Shown: positions 9,293 to 18,327, counted from the first letter of the stretch. The stretch is 64,000 nucleotides of DNA from an uncultured Bacteroidota bacterium (GCA_903905065.1 CAIVEW010000025.1:62001-126000); one strand, 5' to 3'. Translations and numbers: made by a program. The notes: generated from the sequence alone by a model not told the origin.

Positions 9293-9333
9293 CACTATCC
9301 GGGATTTGAAAACACCGGTGTCAAATGCAGTAT

Positions 9334-10455
9334 TTATGAAAGCAGGGTATTGGCCAGGATATCAATTTGCTCGTTGGTGTTAAAAGTATGCAGGCATATT
9401 CTTAATCTTTCCATTCCCAATGGAACCGTAGGGTAAAGTATAGGCCTTACTTCAAGGCAGGCACTTTGCAGCTTCGATGCAAGCGCCCGGCATCTTTCAT
9501 TATCGCTTACTACCAATGCCTGTATTGGGCTTACACTATTTTTCCATCCTTCCATTCCTGTTTCCGTGATGCAAGTGCGAAAATGCGCTATGAGATCGTG
9601 TAGCGGCGCATTGCTGAAACTATGCTCTGACAAATACTGATAAGCGGTGCTGATAGCATGAAGAGTATGGCCAGGCAGGGCGGTGGTATATATGAATGGC
9701 CTCGCGAAGTTGATAAGGTATTGCTTCAGTATTTTGCTGCCCACCACAGCTGCACCATGACAACCCAGCGCCTTGCCGAACGTGTGCACCCTCGCAAATA
9801 CTTTGTCCTGCAACCCAAGCGAACAGACGAGCCCCTCCCCATGTTTTCCGATAACGCCGGTGGCATGTGCTTCGTCCACTACAAGCTGCGCATTATATTC
9901 TTTGCAAAGCTTCGCTATCTCAGCGAGTGGGGCCATATCACCATCCATCGAGTAGATGGATTCAACGACAACGACAACTGGTCCTTCCGCTGCATGTTTT
10001 TTAAGTTTTTCCTCCAGGTCCGTGAGTTCATTATGATTAAACCTGTATTTGCGACTGCATTGGCTCAGCCGTATGCCGTCAATGATACTGGCATGGCACA
10101 GTTCATCAGATAAGATAGTGCTATGTCGGTTCGTTATACCGGCGAGCAAGCCCATATTGGCATCGTAGCCAGAGTTAAAGATTAACGCCGCTTCGGCTTT
10201 GTGAAAGGATGCTATGGTGTGTTCCAGTGTTTCGGCCTGCTCACTGTTGCCGGAAAGCAGGCGAGAGCCGGTTGAGCCGGTACTGTGCTCATTATTCGTG
10301 CGCATCAACCCTGCTAGTCTTCCGGTTGATGAGAGCCCGAGATAATCGTTTGAAAAAAAATCAATGGATGCGCGCTGCGTGGTCAATCTCCTGAGATTGC
10401 CGGCCTGCGCTCTTTCATTCAGCTTATCCGCAAGGTGCTGTTCAAGACGGTTCAT
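9334..10455 (-). CDS. bioF: 8-amino-7-oxononanoate synthase
   Basis: A 373-residue alpha-oxoamine synthase that condenses pimeloyl thioester with L-alanine to KAPA. Visible motifs are [34 protein letters not shown] and the PLP-lysine region [13 protein letters not shown]. The ATG at 10455 ([12 protein letters not shown]) is preferred over an upstream in-frame ATG at 10497 that would extend far into bioB. With this start it overlaps the bioB 3' end by 14 nt. Confidence 0.94.
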   Translation of the reverse strand: MNRLEQHLADKLNERAQAGNLRRLTTQRASIDFFSNDYLGLSSTGRLAGLMRTNNEHSTGSTGSRLLSGNSEQAETLEHTIASFHKAEAALIFNSGYDANMGLLAGITNRHSTILSDELCHASIIDGIRLSQCSRKYRFNHNELTDLEEKLKKHAAEGPVVVVVESIYSMDGDMAPLAEIAKLCKEYNAQLVVDEAHATGVIGKHGEGLVCSLGLQDKVFARVHTFGKALGCHGAAVVGSKILKQYLINFARPFIYTTALPGHTLHAISTAYQYLSEHSFSNAPLHDLIAHFRTCITETGMEGWKNSVSPIQALVVSDNERCRALASKLQSACLEVRPILYPTVPLGMERLRICLHTFNTNEQIDILANTLLS

Positions 10456-11449
10456 GTTGCATCGCTTTCTGCTTGCTTTTTGGTTGCCCATCTGCAAATG
10501 CAGCCTTTGGCGTCAGCCCGAGTATGCGGAACATATCCTTGTCTGCATTGTATTCCGGGTTGGGCGTAGTAAGCAGTTTATCTCCGGCGAATATGGAGTT
10601 AGCGCCGGCCATAAAGCACATTGCCTGCTCTGACACAGAAAGCTCCAGCCTTCCGGCAGAAAGACGTACCGCCGAATGTGGCATCACAATACGGGCAGTA
10701 GCTATCATGCGTACCAGTTCATCGAACGGTACACGGCTGTTGTCAGCTAGCGGAGTACCCGCGACAGGTACCAGCACATTTATCGGCACAGATTCCGGAT
10801 GTTCCGGCAGGTTGCAAAGTGTCTGCAGCATGCCGATGCGGTCATTGGTAGTCTCGCCCAGGCCTATGATGCCACCGCTACATACACTGATACCCGCCTT
10901 GCGCACATTGGATAATGTGTCCAGCCGGTCACCGTAAGTGCGTGTGGTGATCACCTCGCTATAGTGCTCTTCAGATGTATCTATGTTGTGATTGTAGGCA
11001 TAAAGACCTGCCTCGGCAAGGCGTTCCGCCTGGTGCGGTGTGAGCATTCCCAGGGTACAGCATACCTCCATATCCAGGCTGTTTACGGCCCTTACCATAT
11101 CTATTACGCGGTCGAAATCCCTGTTGTCCCTCACTTCGCGCCACGCTGCGCCCATGCAGAATCGGGAAGCCCCACCGGCCTTGGCGTTCTCCGCCGCTGC
11201 CAATACCTCATCCACTTTCATGAGCGCGTGTACCTGTACCCCGGTATGATAACGTGCGGCCTGCGGGCAATAAGCACAATCTTCAGAGCATCCGCCCGTC
11301 TTTATAGAAAGAAGGCTGCTTATCTGCACTTCCCCGAAAACATGGTTCTGGCGATGCACATTTGCTGCATCCAGCACCAGCGACAACAACGGGCGCTCAT
11401 ATATTTCACTGATCTCTTCTCTTGTCCAATTATGGCGAATATCACTCAT
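10442..11449 (-). CDS. bioB: Biotin synthase
   Basis: A 335-residue radical-SAM enzyme inserting sulfur into dethiobiotin. The SAM cluster Cys motif is C54-x3-C58-x2-C61 ([12 protein letters not shown]); the [2Fe-2S] ligand regions [16 protein letters not shown] and RLSAGR are present. It is first in the bioB-bioF-bioD-bioA run, so all four late steps are here. No bioC or bioH is in the window, so the pimeloyl route must be elsewhere. The 74-nt gap upstream separates it from the ArsR/SRPBCC genes on the same strand. Confidence 0.96.
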   Translation of the reverse strand: MSDIRHNWTREEISEIYERPLLSLVLDAANVHRQNHVFGEVQISSLLSIKTGGCSEDCAYCPQAARYHTGVQVHALMKVDEVLAAAENAKAGGASRFCMGAAWREVRDNRDFDRVIDMVRAVNSLDMEVCCTLGMLTPHQAERLAEAGLYAYNHNIDTSEEHYSEVITTRTYGDRLDTLSNVRKAGISVCSGGIIGLGETTNDRIGMLQTLCNLPEHPESVPINVLVPVAGTPLADNSRVPFDELVRMIATARIVMPHSAVRLSAGRLELSVSEQAMCFMAGANSIFAGDKLLTTPNPEYNADKDMFRILGLTPKAAFADGQPKSKQKAMQHEPS

Positions 11450-11523
11450 CTGTAAATGATTTATTCGGCGAAACTATTGGATTTTCGGGAGGATTCGAAA
11501 TTTTTTGAATTTCCGCACCCTTC

Positions 11524-11958
11524 TTACTGTGGCTGCCCTGCACCCTTCGTTAGCAGATCTTGCAGGCTTCCGGTTATATGGCCGTTCCAACCATCTTCGC
11601 AGGCTTTATAACATTCTACACCCGGAAATAAGCCAACATGCGTCATATCGATATGCGCAATGCCTTCTTTAGAAGATATATCCCATGCCACGTTTGTTCC
11701 CGTCCATTCTGTTTTATTGTTCAGCCATGGCAAGAAGCAATCGGTCACATGCCACACAATCCTTTTTTCAGGAACGGACTCGGTGATCTCGAAGTCTACC
11801 TTTGTCTCCCCGAATTGAACGGTGAACTTATCGCCGACAGTTGTGGCCCTTCCTTGAAAACTCTTCGCCCACCAGCCGCCTACATTGGCAATGCCCACAA
11901 AAGCTGTGGCCGGCGAAACCGCTACGGCAATGCTGTTGTGATAATTTTTCTGTTCCAT
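11524..11958 (-). CDS. SRPBCC/AHSA1-type protein
   Basis: A 144-residue protein with a START-like helix-grip fold typical of the Aha1 C-terminal family (NSIAVAVSPATAFVGIANVGGWWAKSFQG, split by a Gly-Gly-Trp-Trp turn). Such proteins bind hydrophobic ligands; the ligand here is unknown. It starts 2 nt after the ArsR gene ends and is the last member of a three-gene unit with that regulator and a second SRPBCC protein. Confidence 0.82.
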   Translation of the reverse strand: MEQKNYHNSIAVAVSPATAFVGIANVGGWWAKSFQGRATTVGDKFTVQFGETKVDFEITESVPEKRIVWHVTDCFLPWLNNKTEWTGTNVAWDISSKEGIAHIDMTHVGLFPGVECYKACEDGWNGHITGSLQDLLTKGAGQPQ

Positions 11959-11960
11959 GA

Positions 11961-12284
11961 TCAGTGTTTGTTTTTTTTATTTAATAGATGTTCAAGATTT
12001 TTAAGTTTTCCTATCCAGAACTTGTCAAAGTAATTCATCCATTCCTGCAGTTCTTTGAATCCATCCTGCTTCAAGGTACAGTGCCGCTCCCTGCCTATAT
12101 CCTGTATCGCGATAAAGCCCGCTGTCTCCAGAATTTTGATATGCTTCGATACGGCGGGCCGGCTCATATCAAAGTTTTCGGCCAGGCTGTTTATGGTCAA
12201 ACTGTTTTGCGACAATAGCCACAGCATCTGCCTCCTGCTTGGGTCGGCGATCACCTGGAAGGTATCAAGTGTTGGATTGGCCAT
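11961..12284 (-). CDS. ArsR-family transcriptional regulator
   Basis: A 107-residue winged-helix repressor. The HTH is evident in DPSRRQMLWLLSQ, SLAENFDMSRPAVSKHIKIL and the wing DIGRERHCTLK. No CxC metal-binding motif is present, so it belongs to the non-metal group usually paired with SRPBCC proteins. It overlaps the upstream SRPBCC gene by 20 nt and is 2 nt from the downstream one. Two palindromic sites just upstream of the operon are its probable operators. Confidence 0.92.
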   Translation of the reverse strand: MANPTLDTFQVIADPSRRQMLWLLSQNSLTINSLAENFDMSRPAVSKHIKILETAGFIAIQDIGRERHCTLKQDGFKELQEWMNYFDKFWIGKLKNLEHLLNKKNKH

Positions 12285-12717
12285 GTTTTGCTTTGTTTAT
12301 CAGTACGGGAATCTTTTGCATATTCTGCAGCCAGCCATTGTTCATTGCGGCGAATGCCATTGGGTGTTGCTGGTCGGTGAACCCCGTATGCACTATTTGC
12401 AGTTCAGTGCCATTGTCTTTTTCATGCAACGTCCAGACAACGACTGAGTCCAGCGAGATTTTTCCATCCATTCCTTCACCTTTCCAGGAATAGGAAAGTT
12501 TCTTAAAAGGGACGATCTCGAGCACTTTACAATAGACAACGCCGCTGAAGTTAAAATTTGGCAGCGGATTGTGCCTGAATTGGAACTCATGTCCTACTAT
12601 AGGTTGAAAATCGTTTTTCATTAACCATAGTTCTATTAATTCTGCCCTTGTGAGGTATTCCCAGACTTCGTTGGGTGCCTGGTTGAAAAACAACCTGTGA
12701 TTGATACTCTTTTCCAT
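12265..12717 (-). CDS. SRPBCC/AHSA1-type protein, first gene of the ArsR operon
   Basis: A 150-residue START-like protein. The N terminus has the usual FFNQAPNEVWEYLTRAELIELWL pattern of the AHSA1 family (shown here in part), followed by Trp/Phe-rich strands and a C-terminal helix NNGWLQNMQKI. It is only distantly similar to the second SRPBCC gene of the unit. The product is probably a ligand-binding or stress-linked partner of the regulator; its substrate cannot be told from sequence. Confidence 0.82.
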   Translation of the reverse strand: MEKSINHRLFFNQAPNEVWEYLTRAELIELWLMKNDFQPIVGHEFQFRHNPLPNFNFSGVVYCKVLEIVPFKKLSYSWKGEGMDGKISLDSVVVWTLHEKDNGTELQIVHTGFTDQQHPMAFAAMNNGWLQNMQKIPVLINKAKHGQSNT

Positions 12718-12723
12718 AATTGC

Positions 12724-12739
12724 GTAACTTTTAAGTTAC
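12724..12739 (-). promoter_or_regulatory. Palindromic operator 1 of the ArsR operon
   Basis: GTAACTTTTAAGTTAC is an inverted repeat with 7-nt arms (GTAACTT / AAGTTAC) around two T residues. It begins 6 nt upstream of the first ATG of the SRPBCC-ArsR-SRPBCC unit, where a bound ArsR dimer would block transcription or initiation. Confidence 0.65.
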
Positions 12740-12751
12740 ACAAATGTATAG

Positions 12752-12767
12752 GTAACTTTTGAGTTAC
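12752..12767 (-). promoter_or_regulatory. Palindromic operator 2 of the ArsR operon
   Basis: GTAACTTTTGAGTTAC is a second copy of the same palindrome, differing at one base, 28 nt from the first (start to start). Together they form a tandem pair consistent with cooperative autoregulation. Confidence 0.62.
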
Positions 12768-12886
12768 GCAAATTTTTCTTGAGAATTTTTATTTTAAGTC
12801 TTCCATCCATAAAAAATGATGGTTGTAACTATTTGCCCGCGCAGGCACAGTTATTGTACCTATCACCTTTTCTAAAGCAGTTTCCG

Positions 12887-12894
12887 TATTTTTG
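12887..12894 (+). promoter_or_regulatory. -7 box (TATTTTTG) of the DUF4397 genes
   Basis: TATTTTTG fits TAnnTTTG, 23 nt upstream of the ATG at 12918. The two DUF4397 genes are 5 nt apart and probably share this promoter. Confidence 0.5.
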
Positions 12895-12917
12895 ACCATT
12901 CAAAACAATCCAGTTAA

Positions 12918-13607
12918 ATGAAAAACCTGTTCTTCGTAATTCCCGCAGTTGCCCTTGCCCTGATTTTCGCCGGGTGCAGTAAAAAAAATAATGGCCCATC
13001 AACAACAGCAAGTGTAATGCTCGTAAATGGATGCAATGGCACTACAGGTATTTATGCCAAGGTGAACAATGTAAATGTCGGCCCTTCAAATATTGCTTAT
13101 TCTGGTAACTCTGGATACCTGACTATGAATGCGACAACTGCACAGGCCATTAATTTCTATCTGGTCAGCCCGGCAGGTACACCTTTAACAGCTGGATCAC
13201 CCACATTTACAACTGGCGATCATTACTCGGTATTCGTTGGTGGCATAGTTACCGGCCCTGATTTCGTAGTCGCAACCGACGACCTCACGGCTCCATCTTC
13301 TGGGAATGCCAAGGTAAGGTTCATTAACCTTGGAAGCGACAACTTAAATGAAAGTTTTTCGATTGGAGCCGCAACCCTTGACTCAAATATCGGCTATGGG
13401 CAGTACACGTCCTACTCCGAAATTGCAGCAACTTCAGGTGTGGGTGTATTGGTGCAAGACCCGGCACACCCTCAATCAGCTTATCTGGCTCAGCTTATTA
13501 GCCAAGCGTTCAGTGCCGGTAAGATATATACTATTATGCTCACGGGTACTTATACTGCCGGATCTGGTGGTTCGGGTCTTAAACTGACCGTTATCGGTAA
13601 TAACTAA
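12918..13607 (+). CDS. DUF4397-type lipoprotein, copy 1
   Basis: A 229-residue lipoprotein with signal MKNLFFVIPAVALALIFAGC and lipobox FAGC. The mature part has the DUF4397 pattern: ASVMLVNGC, IAYSGNSGYL, NHYS-like DHYSVFVGG, ATDDLTAPSSGNAKVRFINL, and a C-terminal GKIYTIMLTGT. The function of the family is unknown; it is probably an Ig-like beta-sandwich on the cell surface. The next gene is a tandem paralogue 5 nt downstream. Confidence 0.85.
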   Translation: MKNLFFVIPAVALALIFAGCSKKNNGPSTTASVMLVNGCNGTTGIYAKVNNVNVGPSNIAYSGNSGYLTMNATTAQAINFYLVSPAGTPLTAGSPTFTTGDHYSVFVGGIVTGPDFVVATDDLTAPSSGNAKVRFINLGSDNLNESFSIGAATLDSNIGYGQYTSYSEIAATSGVGVLVQDPAHPQSAYLAQLISQAFSAGKIYTIMLTGTYTAGSGGSGLKLTVIGNN

Positions 13608-13612
13608 CATCG

Positions 13613-14293
13613 ATGTTTATGCGCAACCAACGGATAAACGTATCATTTATTTTGTTGCTGATCGTCGGCTGTTTGTCGGCCTGCACAAAAAGCTCAGCGC
13701 CGCTTAACAGCGCAAATGTGATGTTTATAAATGGATGTTTATCTGCATCTTCTGTAACTGTTAAAGCAAATAGTGTCCCGGTTAATGGTGGATCAGCTAT
13801 CCCTTTCCTGGGATATAGCGGGTACCAGTCTGTTACCGCCGGTTCCGGGATTAACCTGACTTTCCTTAGTTCAGGAGTAGCGTTTGCTAATCGGGCTGTA
13901 AACATTACAGCCCCCAACCATTATAGTGCATTTGTCGGAGGCGATGTAGCTAATCCAGTTTACGTATTTACAACCGATGACCTCACGCCGCCCTCAAAAG
14001 GCAATGCAAAGCTCCGCTTTGTCAATCTATCGCTCGATAACATCAGTGAGACGATGACGGCCAATGACAGCATCATTACACAAGGCATAGGCCCGGATAG
14101 CGTTTCGGCTTTTTTCCTCCTAAGGGCGGGGAAGTATGCGCTAGGTATGTTTGACCCGGCTAATGATAGCATCGGCACAACAACTGATTCGCTGGTTTTT
14201 ACTTCGGGGAAGATATATACAGTGCTGCTTACCGGCACTCAGCTTGGTTCGGGCACTACTGGCTTGCTACTTACTACTACCAAGAATAATTAA
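13613..14293 (+). CDS. DUF4397-type lipoprotein, copy 2
   Basis: A 226-residue lipoprotein (signal ends IVGCLSAC). It repeats the motifs of the preceding gene in order: ANVMFINGC, IPFLGYSGYQ, NHYSAFVGG, TTDDLTPPSKGNAKLRFVNL, GKIYTVLLTGT. The two are clearly tandem duplicates that have since diverged. ATG 13613 is used; ATG 13619 would also leave a normal signal peptide. It is very probably cotranscribed with copy 1. Confidence 0.85.
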   Translation: MFMRNQRINVSFILLLIVGCLSACTKSSAPLNSANVMFINGCLSASSVTVKANSVPVNGGSAIPFLGYSGYQSVTAGSGINLTFLSSGVAFANRAVNITAPNHYSAFVGGDVANPVYVFTTDDLTPPSKGNAKLRFVNLSLDNISETMTANDSIITQGIGPDSVSAFFLLRAGKYALGMFDPANDSIGTTTDSLVFTSGKIYTVLLTGTQLGSGTTGLLLTTTKNN

Positions 14294-14323
14294 GAAGCAT
14301 TGTATTTATTATCTCATTTATCC

Positions 14324-14331
14324 TATATTTG
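14324..14331 (+). promoter_or_regulatory. -7 box (TATATTTG) of the DUF4290 gene
   Basis: TATATTTG with a TTG at 14300-14302, 21 nt upstream, gives a good Bacteroidota -33/-7 pair. It lies 94 nt before the ATG. Confidence 0.6.
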
Positions 14332-14425
14332 CCATAGCTTATTCACCCTGTGCACTTCAGCGGCACGCTTTTTAAGCTACGATTTCAAATCATTTCCTTA
14401 GCATTTTTGAATTTTTTACATTTTG

Positions 14426-15163
14426 ATGGAATATAATACTACACGGAGCAAACTGCTCATGCCTGAATATGGGCGCAACGTGCAAAAGATGATTGAATAC
14501 CTGGTAACCGTTGACGATCGCGAAAAGCGCCTTCGCCAGGCCGAGGTAATTATAGAACTGATGGGGACATTGAACCCGCATCTGAAAACGATCGAGGACT
14601 ACAAGCACAAACTCTGGGACCACTTGTACCAGATGACCGACTTTAACCTTGATGTGGACTCTCCGTATCCGTGCCCTTCGCCGGAGGCTGTCTTTAAGAA
14701 ACCTGAAGTGCTGCCGTATCCACAGGAGAGTTTCCCGCATCGCCACCTCGGTAAAAACATACAGGAGCTTTTAACAAGGGCGATGGAGGAAACTAATGAA
14801 GAGACCAAACACGGCCTCACGCAGGCTATAGGCTACTATATGAAGCTGGCCTATGCCAACTGGCACAAAGAACCGGTGCATGATGACATGATAAAAAATG
14901 AGCTTGCAGAAATATCGGGCGGCAAACTTAAGTATGAGACCGGCGGTTACCGGGTGCCTTACGAGAACAACCGAAACTTCAAACAGCGCAATAACAACAA
15001 TAATAACAACAACCGTAATTTTAAGGGAAATAACAACAATAACCAGGGTGGCGGCGGTCCGCGCAATTTCAGGGACAACAGGGATGGCAGCCAGGGTGGC
15101 GGCAGCGGTTATGGCAACAACTTTAATAAAAACCGCAAGTTTAATAAGAACAAGGGTAAGTAA
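14426..15163 (+). CDS. DUF4290 protein with Asn/Gly/Arg-rich tail
   Basis: A 245-residue cytoplasmic protein. Residues 1 to about 175 are the conserved helical DUF4290 domain (YNTTRSKLLMPEYGRNVQ, PHRHLGKNIQELL, GYYMKLAYANWHK). The last 65 residues are low complexity: poly-Asn runs, GGGG and repeated RNF, NFK and RD tripeptides, resembling a disordered RNA-binding tail. ATG 14426 is chosen over the adjacent TTG. The function is unknown. It sits directly before murA, a pairing that may be conserved. Confidence 0.85.
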   Translation: MEYNTTRSKLLMPEYGRNVQKMIEYLVTVDDREKRLRQAEVIIELMGTLNPHLKTIEDYKHKLWDHLYQMTDFNLDVDSPYPCPSPEAVFKKPEVLPYPQESFPHRHLGKNIQELLTRAMEETNEETKHGLTQAIGYYMKLAYANWHKEPVHDDMIKNELAEISGGKLKYETGGYRVPYENNRNFKQRNNNNNNNNRNFKGNNNNNQGGGGPRNFRDNRDGSQGGGSGYGNNFNKNRKFNKNKGK

Positions 15164-15313
15164 GAACCCCTGCCCCCTGAAGGGGAACCAAAGATTTAGC
15201 ATCAATACAGGCTGTCAGGCAAAGGATAATAATTAAGCAGAGTTATTGCTGAACAGTGAGGCAAAAGTTGAAAACATATTCACAAGTAAAAGCCCCTTTG
15301 GGGTTTGGGGTTT

Positions 15314-16627
15314 ATGAACGCATTCGAAATACGCGGCGGCAGACAACTACAGGGTTCTATTACCCCGCAGGGAGCGAAGAATGAAGCATTGCAGGTGCTA
15401 TGCGCTGCATTGCTTACCGATGAGCGCGTGACATTGACGAATGTACCCGATATTGTAGACGTAAATACGCTGATAGAGCTGCTGGAAGATATGGGCGTGA
15501 AAGTAGAGCGCCCGGCAAAGAATACAATTATCCTACAAGCGGACAATATCGATCCTGACTATTTTACGACTCATGCCTTCAAGAAGAAATCCGGAAAACT
15601 GCGTGGAACGGTTATGCTGGCTGGACCTTTGCTGGCTCGTTTCCGCAAAGCATACATTCCACAACCGGGTGGCGATAAAATAGGCAGGCGCCGGCTGGAC
15701 ACCCATATACGGGGGTTCGAAAAAATGGGTGTCGATTTTGTCTACGACATAGACAACCAAATGTTCACCCTGGACACCGATCAGCTGAAGGGTACAAAAA
15801 TACTCATGCACGAGCCCTCTATTACCGGCACTGCAAACCTGATCATGGCAGCAACACTTGCAGAGGGAGTTACCAGTATATACAATGCTGCCTGCGAGCC
15901 ATATATACAGCAACTCTGCCGCATGCTCATCAGCATGGGTGCTAACATCACCGGTATCAGCACTAACCTGCTTATAATAGAAGGTGTCGCTAAACTTCGC
16001 GGCTGCGAGCACCGGTTGCTTGCCGATATGATAGAAGTTGGGTCATTCATTGGCCTTGCGGCGATGACACAAAGCGAACTGACGATAAAAAATGTAGATG
16101 CCGAGCACCTGGGTATTATTCCCGAAACTTTTCAAAACCTGGGTATTGAGTTGTCAATAACCGGGGATGATATATACATACCCGCACAAGATCATTATAG
16201 GATTCAGAAATTTATCGATGGATCGATCCTTACTGTGTACGATCATCCGTGGCCGGGATTTACGCCCGATCTCCTGAGCATAGTGCTGGTGTTGGCAACG
16301 CAGGCAAAGGGTACTGTGCTGGTGCACCAGAAAATGTTTGAGAGCAGGTTATTCTTCGTGGATAAACTGATAGAAATGGGCGCCCAGATAGTTTTGTGCG
16401 ATCCGCACAGGGCTGTAGTAATAGGCCTGGATAAGCAGATGCCGCTGCGCGGAATAAACATGGTATCTCCCGATATACGCGCCGGTGTCGCACTGCTTAT
16501 TGCGGCTTTATCTGCATCCGGCAAAAGTATCATTCAGAATATACACCAGATAGACAGGGGATATGAACGCATAGACGAGCGCCTCAATGCACTGGGTGCC
16601 GATATCCAGCGCGTCAACTTCAGTTAG
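15314..16627 (+). CDS. murA: UDP-N-acetylglucosamine 1-carboxyvinyltransferase
   Basis: A 437-residue enolpyruvyl transferase catalysing the first committed step of peptidoglycan precursor synthesis. It shows the EPSP-synthase-type fold with GGRQLQGSITPQGAKNEAL at the start and RAGVALLIAALSASG near the end. The catalytic loop reads PGGDKIGRRRLDTH: the Cys that fosfomycin alkylates in E. coli (Cys115) is Asp121 here. ATG 15314 is chosen over the in-frame TTG at 15305. The 150-nt upstream gap holds short CCCCTTT/GGGG-type repeats and no clear promoter. Confidence 0.96.
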   Translation: MNAFEIRGGRQLQGSITPQGAKNEALQVLCAALLTDERVTLTNVPDIVDVNTLIELLEDMGVKVERPAKNTIILQADNIDPDYFTTHAFKKKSGKLRGTVMLAGPLLARFRKAYIPQPGGDKIGRRRLDTHIRGFEKMGVDFVYDIDNQMFTLDTDQLKGTKILMHEPSITGTANLIMAATLAEGVTSIYNAACEPYIQQLCRMLISMGANITGISTNLLIIEGVAKLRGCEHRLLADMIEVGSFIGLAAMTQSELTIKNVDAEHLGIIPETFQNLGIELSITGDDIYIPAQDHYRIQKFIDGSILTVYDHPWPGFTPDLLSIVLVLATQAKGTVLVHQKMFESRLFFVDKLIEMGAQIVLCDPHRAVVIGLDKQMPLRGINMVSPDIRAGVALLIAALSASGKSIIQNIHQIDRGYERIDERLNALGADIQRVNFS

Positions 16628-16637
16628 TATCGGTAAC

Positions 16638-17762
16638 TTGAGCGCGCAACTAAAATATCACTTATTTTTTTGCCTGATGATCTTTTCGTCGGTCTGCATG
16701 GCGCAGAATAAATTGAATGAAAAGGGCCAGCCTTACGGCCACTGGAAATTCGATAAAGCCACCTATGGGGTTATTTCAGAAGGCGATTATAAGATCGTTT
16801 CTATCGCGCAATTTGACAGCGCCCATTTTGAACAGGAAGATGGCACCACGATCGGCCACCTGGACGTAAAGTACAAATCAAGTAAGGCCGCTATCATTAC
16901 CTATAATTTCAACACCGATTCGGCTTCTGTAAATGATGGTACATGGAATGACTATGATACCGCAACAGGAAAACTGACACAAACGACGATCTATTACAAC
17001 GGTGTCGTACTCGGTAGAAAGGAATATGCCTCGTCCGGCGACCTGGTTAAATATTCCTACACCAACTACGACGCTGATTCCGTTGTTTACCTTACCTATC
17101 TTGATCACCGTGTTTTCAAAAAGGAATTCTATCCGCCCGGGAATCTGAACAACAAGATAACGCAATACTATCCCAACGAGGCACTGCACTTCTCCGATGC
17201 AGCGCCGGAGTTGAATGTCAACTTCCTCGCGAAGCCTTCTGCAAAAGCAGTTATTAAGATTACCGCTGATACTGATGTAACCATCACTAATATCTCCGCG
17301 AACAATAGTCTCAATATACTGAACAGGAAAAATCAACCATTAAGCTTGCCGCTAAAACTCTCCAGGCGGGAGACTTACCCAATTACGATTGAATGTACGC
17401 CTGAGGCCGCCACCTACAGTTTTTATGATACTATTCTGATAACCACGGCGGGCGCGCGTTTCACCTACAAGATCATTTGTTCGGAATGGTGCGCTCACAT
17501 CGACCGGAACAATGTAACTACATTGCAATATATCAAGCTCAGTAAAGCAAAAGACAAATATTTTTTTATAAAGGGGTGCGGTTCTGTCACTAATTTCACG
17601 ATCACCGATGATGATGGTAAAGTAAATAACTATGCTGCACTAGGTGGAAAAATAACCGCTGTAGATTTGAGTGAGTATGAGCCAGGGCTTTACTCAGTTG
17701 ATGTCACTATGGGTGATTGCGAAACTGAAGGCAACAGTATCAACCTGAAGATATTAGAGTAA
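16638..17762 (+). CDS. Secreted protein of unknown function
   Basis: About 374 residues with a signal peptide ending CMAQN. The mature N terminus, KLNEKGQPYGHWKFD, resembles a MORN-like antitoxin repeat, and a later half is rich in beta strands (ITADTDVTITNISANNSL). The start is uncertain: TTG 16638 gives a full signal peptide, ATG 16677 a truncated one, and an ATG at 16587 would lie inside murA. It lies 10 nt after murA. I do not recognise a specific family, and an extracellular or periplasmic location is all that can be inferred. Confidence 0.72.
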   Translation: MSAQLKYHLFFCLMIFSSVCMAQNKLNEKGQPYGHWKFDKATYGVISEGDYKIVSIAQFDSAHFEQEDGTTIGHLDVKYKSSKAAIITYNFNTDSASVNDGTWNDYDTATGKLTQTTIYYNGVVLGRKEYASSGDLVKYSYTNYDADSVVYLTYLDHRVFKKEFYPPGNLNNKITQYYPNEALHFSDAAPELNVNFLAKPSAKAVIKITADTDVTITNISANNSLNILNRKNQPLSLPLKLSRRETYPITIECTPEAATYSFYDTILITTAGARFTYKIICSEWCAHIDRNNVTTLQYIKLSKAKDKYFFIKGCGSVTNFTITDDDGKVNNYAALGGKITAVDLSEYEPGLYSVDVTMGDCETEGNSINLKILE

Positions 17763-17820
17763 AGGATTATCCACCTATCCGGGGGATAAGGGCTACGGTA
17801 ATTCAGGATAATTTGGCGCG

Positions 17821-18327
17821 ATGATGCGTGTTCTCTTTTTCGTTTTTATTTCAATAGCCATGTCAAATAATACATCTGCGCAGTCGCCGGGCAAACCTTG
17901 TACAGCTGCCGGGTGCAGCCAGTTTGATTTCTGGGTTGGCGAGTGGAACCTTACCTATAATGATACCGTGCATGCTACTAACCGGATCACAAAGGAGATG
18001 GGCGGCTGTCTTATTCATGAGCACTTCGATGATCCCGCTCATTCGTACAAAGGGGAAAGCTGGTCAGTATACAACCCACAGTCGAAATTATGGCAACAAA
18101 CGTGGGTAGACGACCAGGGTGCTTATATAGTGCTCACTGGTGAGTATAAAGATGGCAAAATGATATTGCATACGGAACCCGTTACTAAACCAGATGGTAC
18201 TAAGACGCAGAGCCGCATGGTGTTTTACAACATAACCCCCGATAGTTTTACCTGGGACTGGGAAGCGACCACCGATGACGGCAAGACCTGGAAAAACAAC
18301 TGGCGTATTCAGTACAGGCGGAAATAG
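17821..18327 (+). CDS. DUF1579-like secreted protein
   Basis: A 168-residue secreted protein with a signal peptide ending NTSAQ. The mature part starts with the hallmark FDFWVGEWNLTY and continues with Trp-rich strands (GESWSVYNPQSKLWQQTW, FTWDWEATTDDGKTW), a lipocalin-like beta-barrel pattern of the DUF1579 type. A ligand is not known. It has no close neighbours on its strand. Confidence 0.75.
   Translation: MMRVLFFVFISIAMSNNTSAQSPGKPCTAAGCSQFDFWVGEWNLTYNDTVHATNRITKEMGGCLIHEHFDDPAHSYKGESWSVYNPQSKLWQQTWVDDQGAYIVLTGEYKDGKMILHTEPVTKPDGTKTQSRMVFYNITPDSFTWDWEATTDDGKTWKNNWRIQYRRK

Noticed and set aside
11450-11523. Biotin-repressor operator upstream of bioB
   Set aside because: The 74-nt gap shows no long inverted repeat and no TAnnTTTG box; regulation of the biotin genes cannot be inferred from it.
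15163-15313. Regulatory RNA or riboswitch before murA
   Set aside because: The gap has only short CCCCTTT and GGGG runs and no conserved aptamer-like secondary structure could be recognised.
17767-17789. Hairpin after the secreted-protein gene at 17.76 kb as a terminator
   Set aside because: TTATCC/GGATAA gives only a 6-bp stem with an 11-nt loop and no T tract; a competing 5-bp stem exists, so it is too weak to call.
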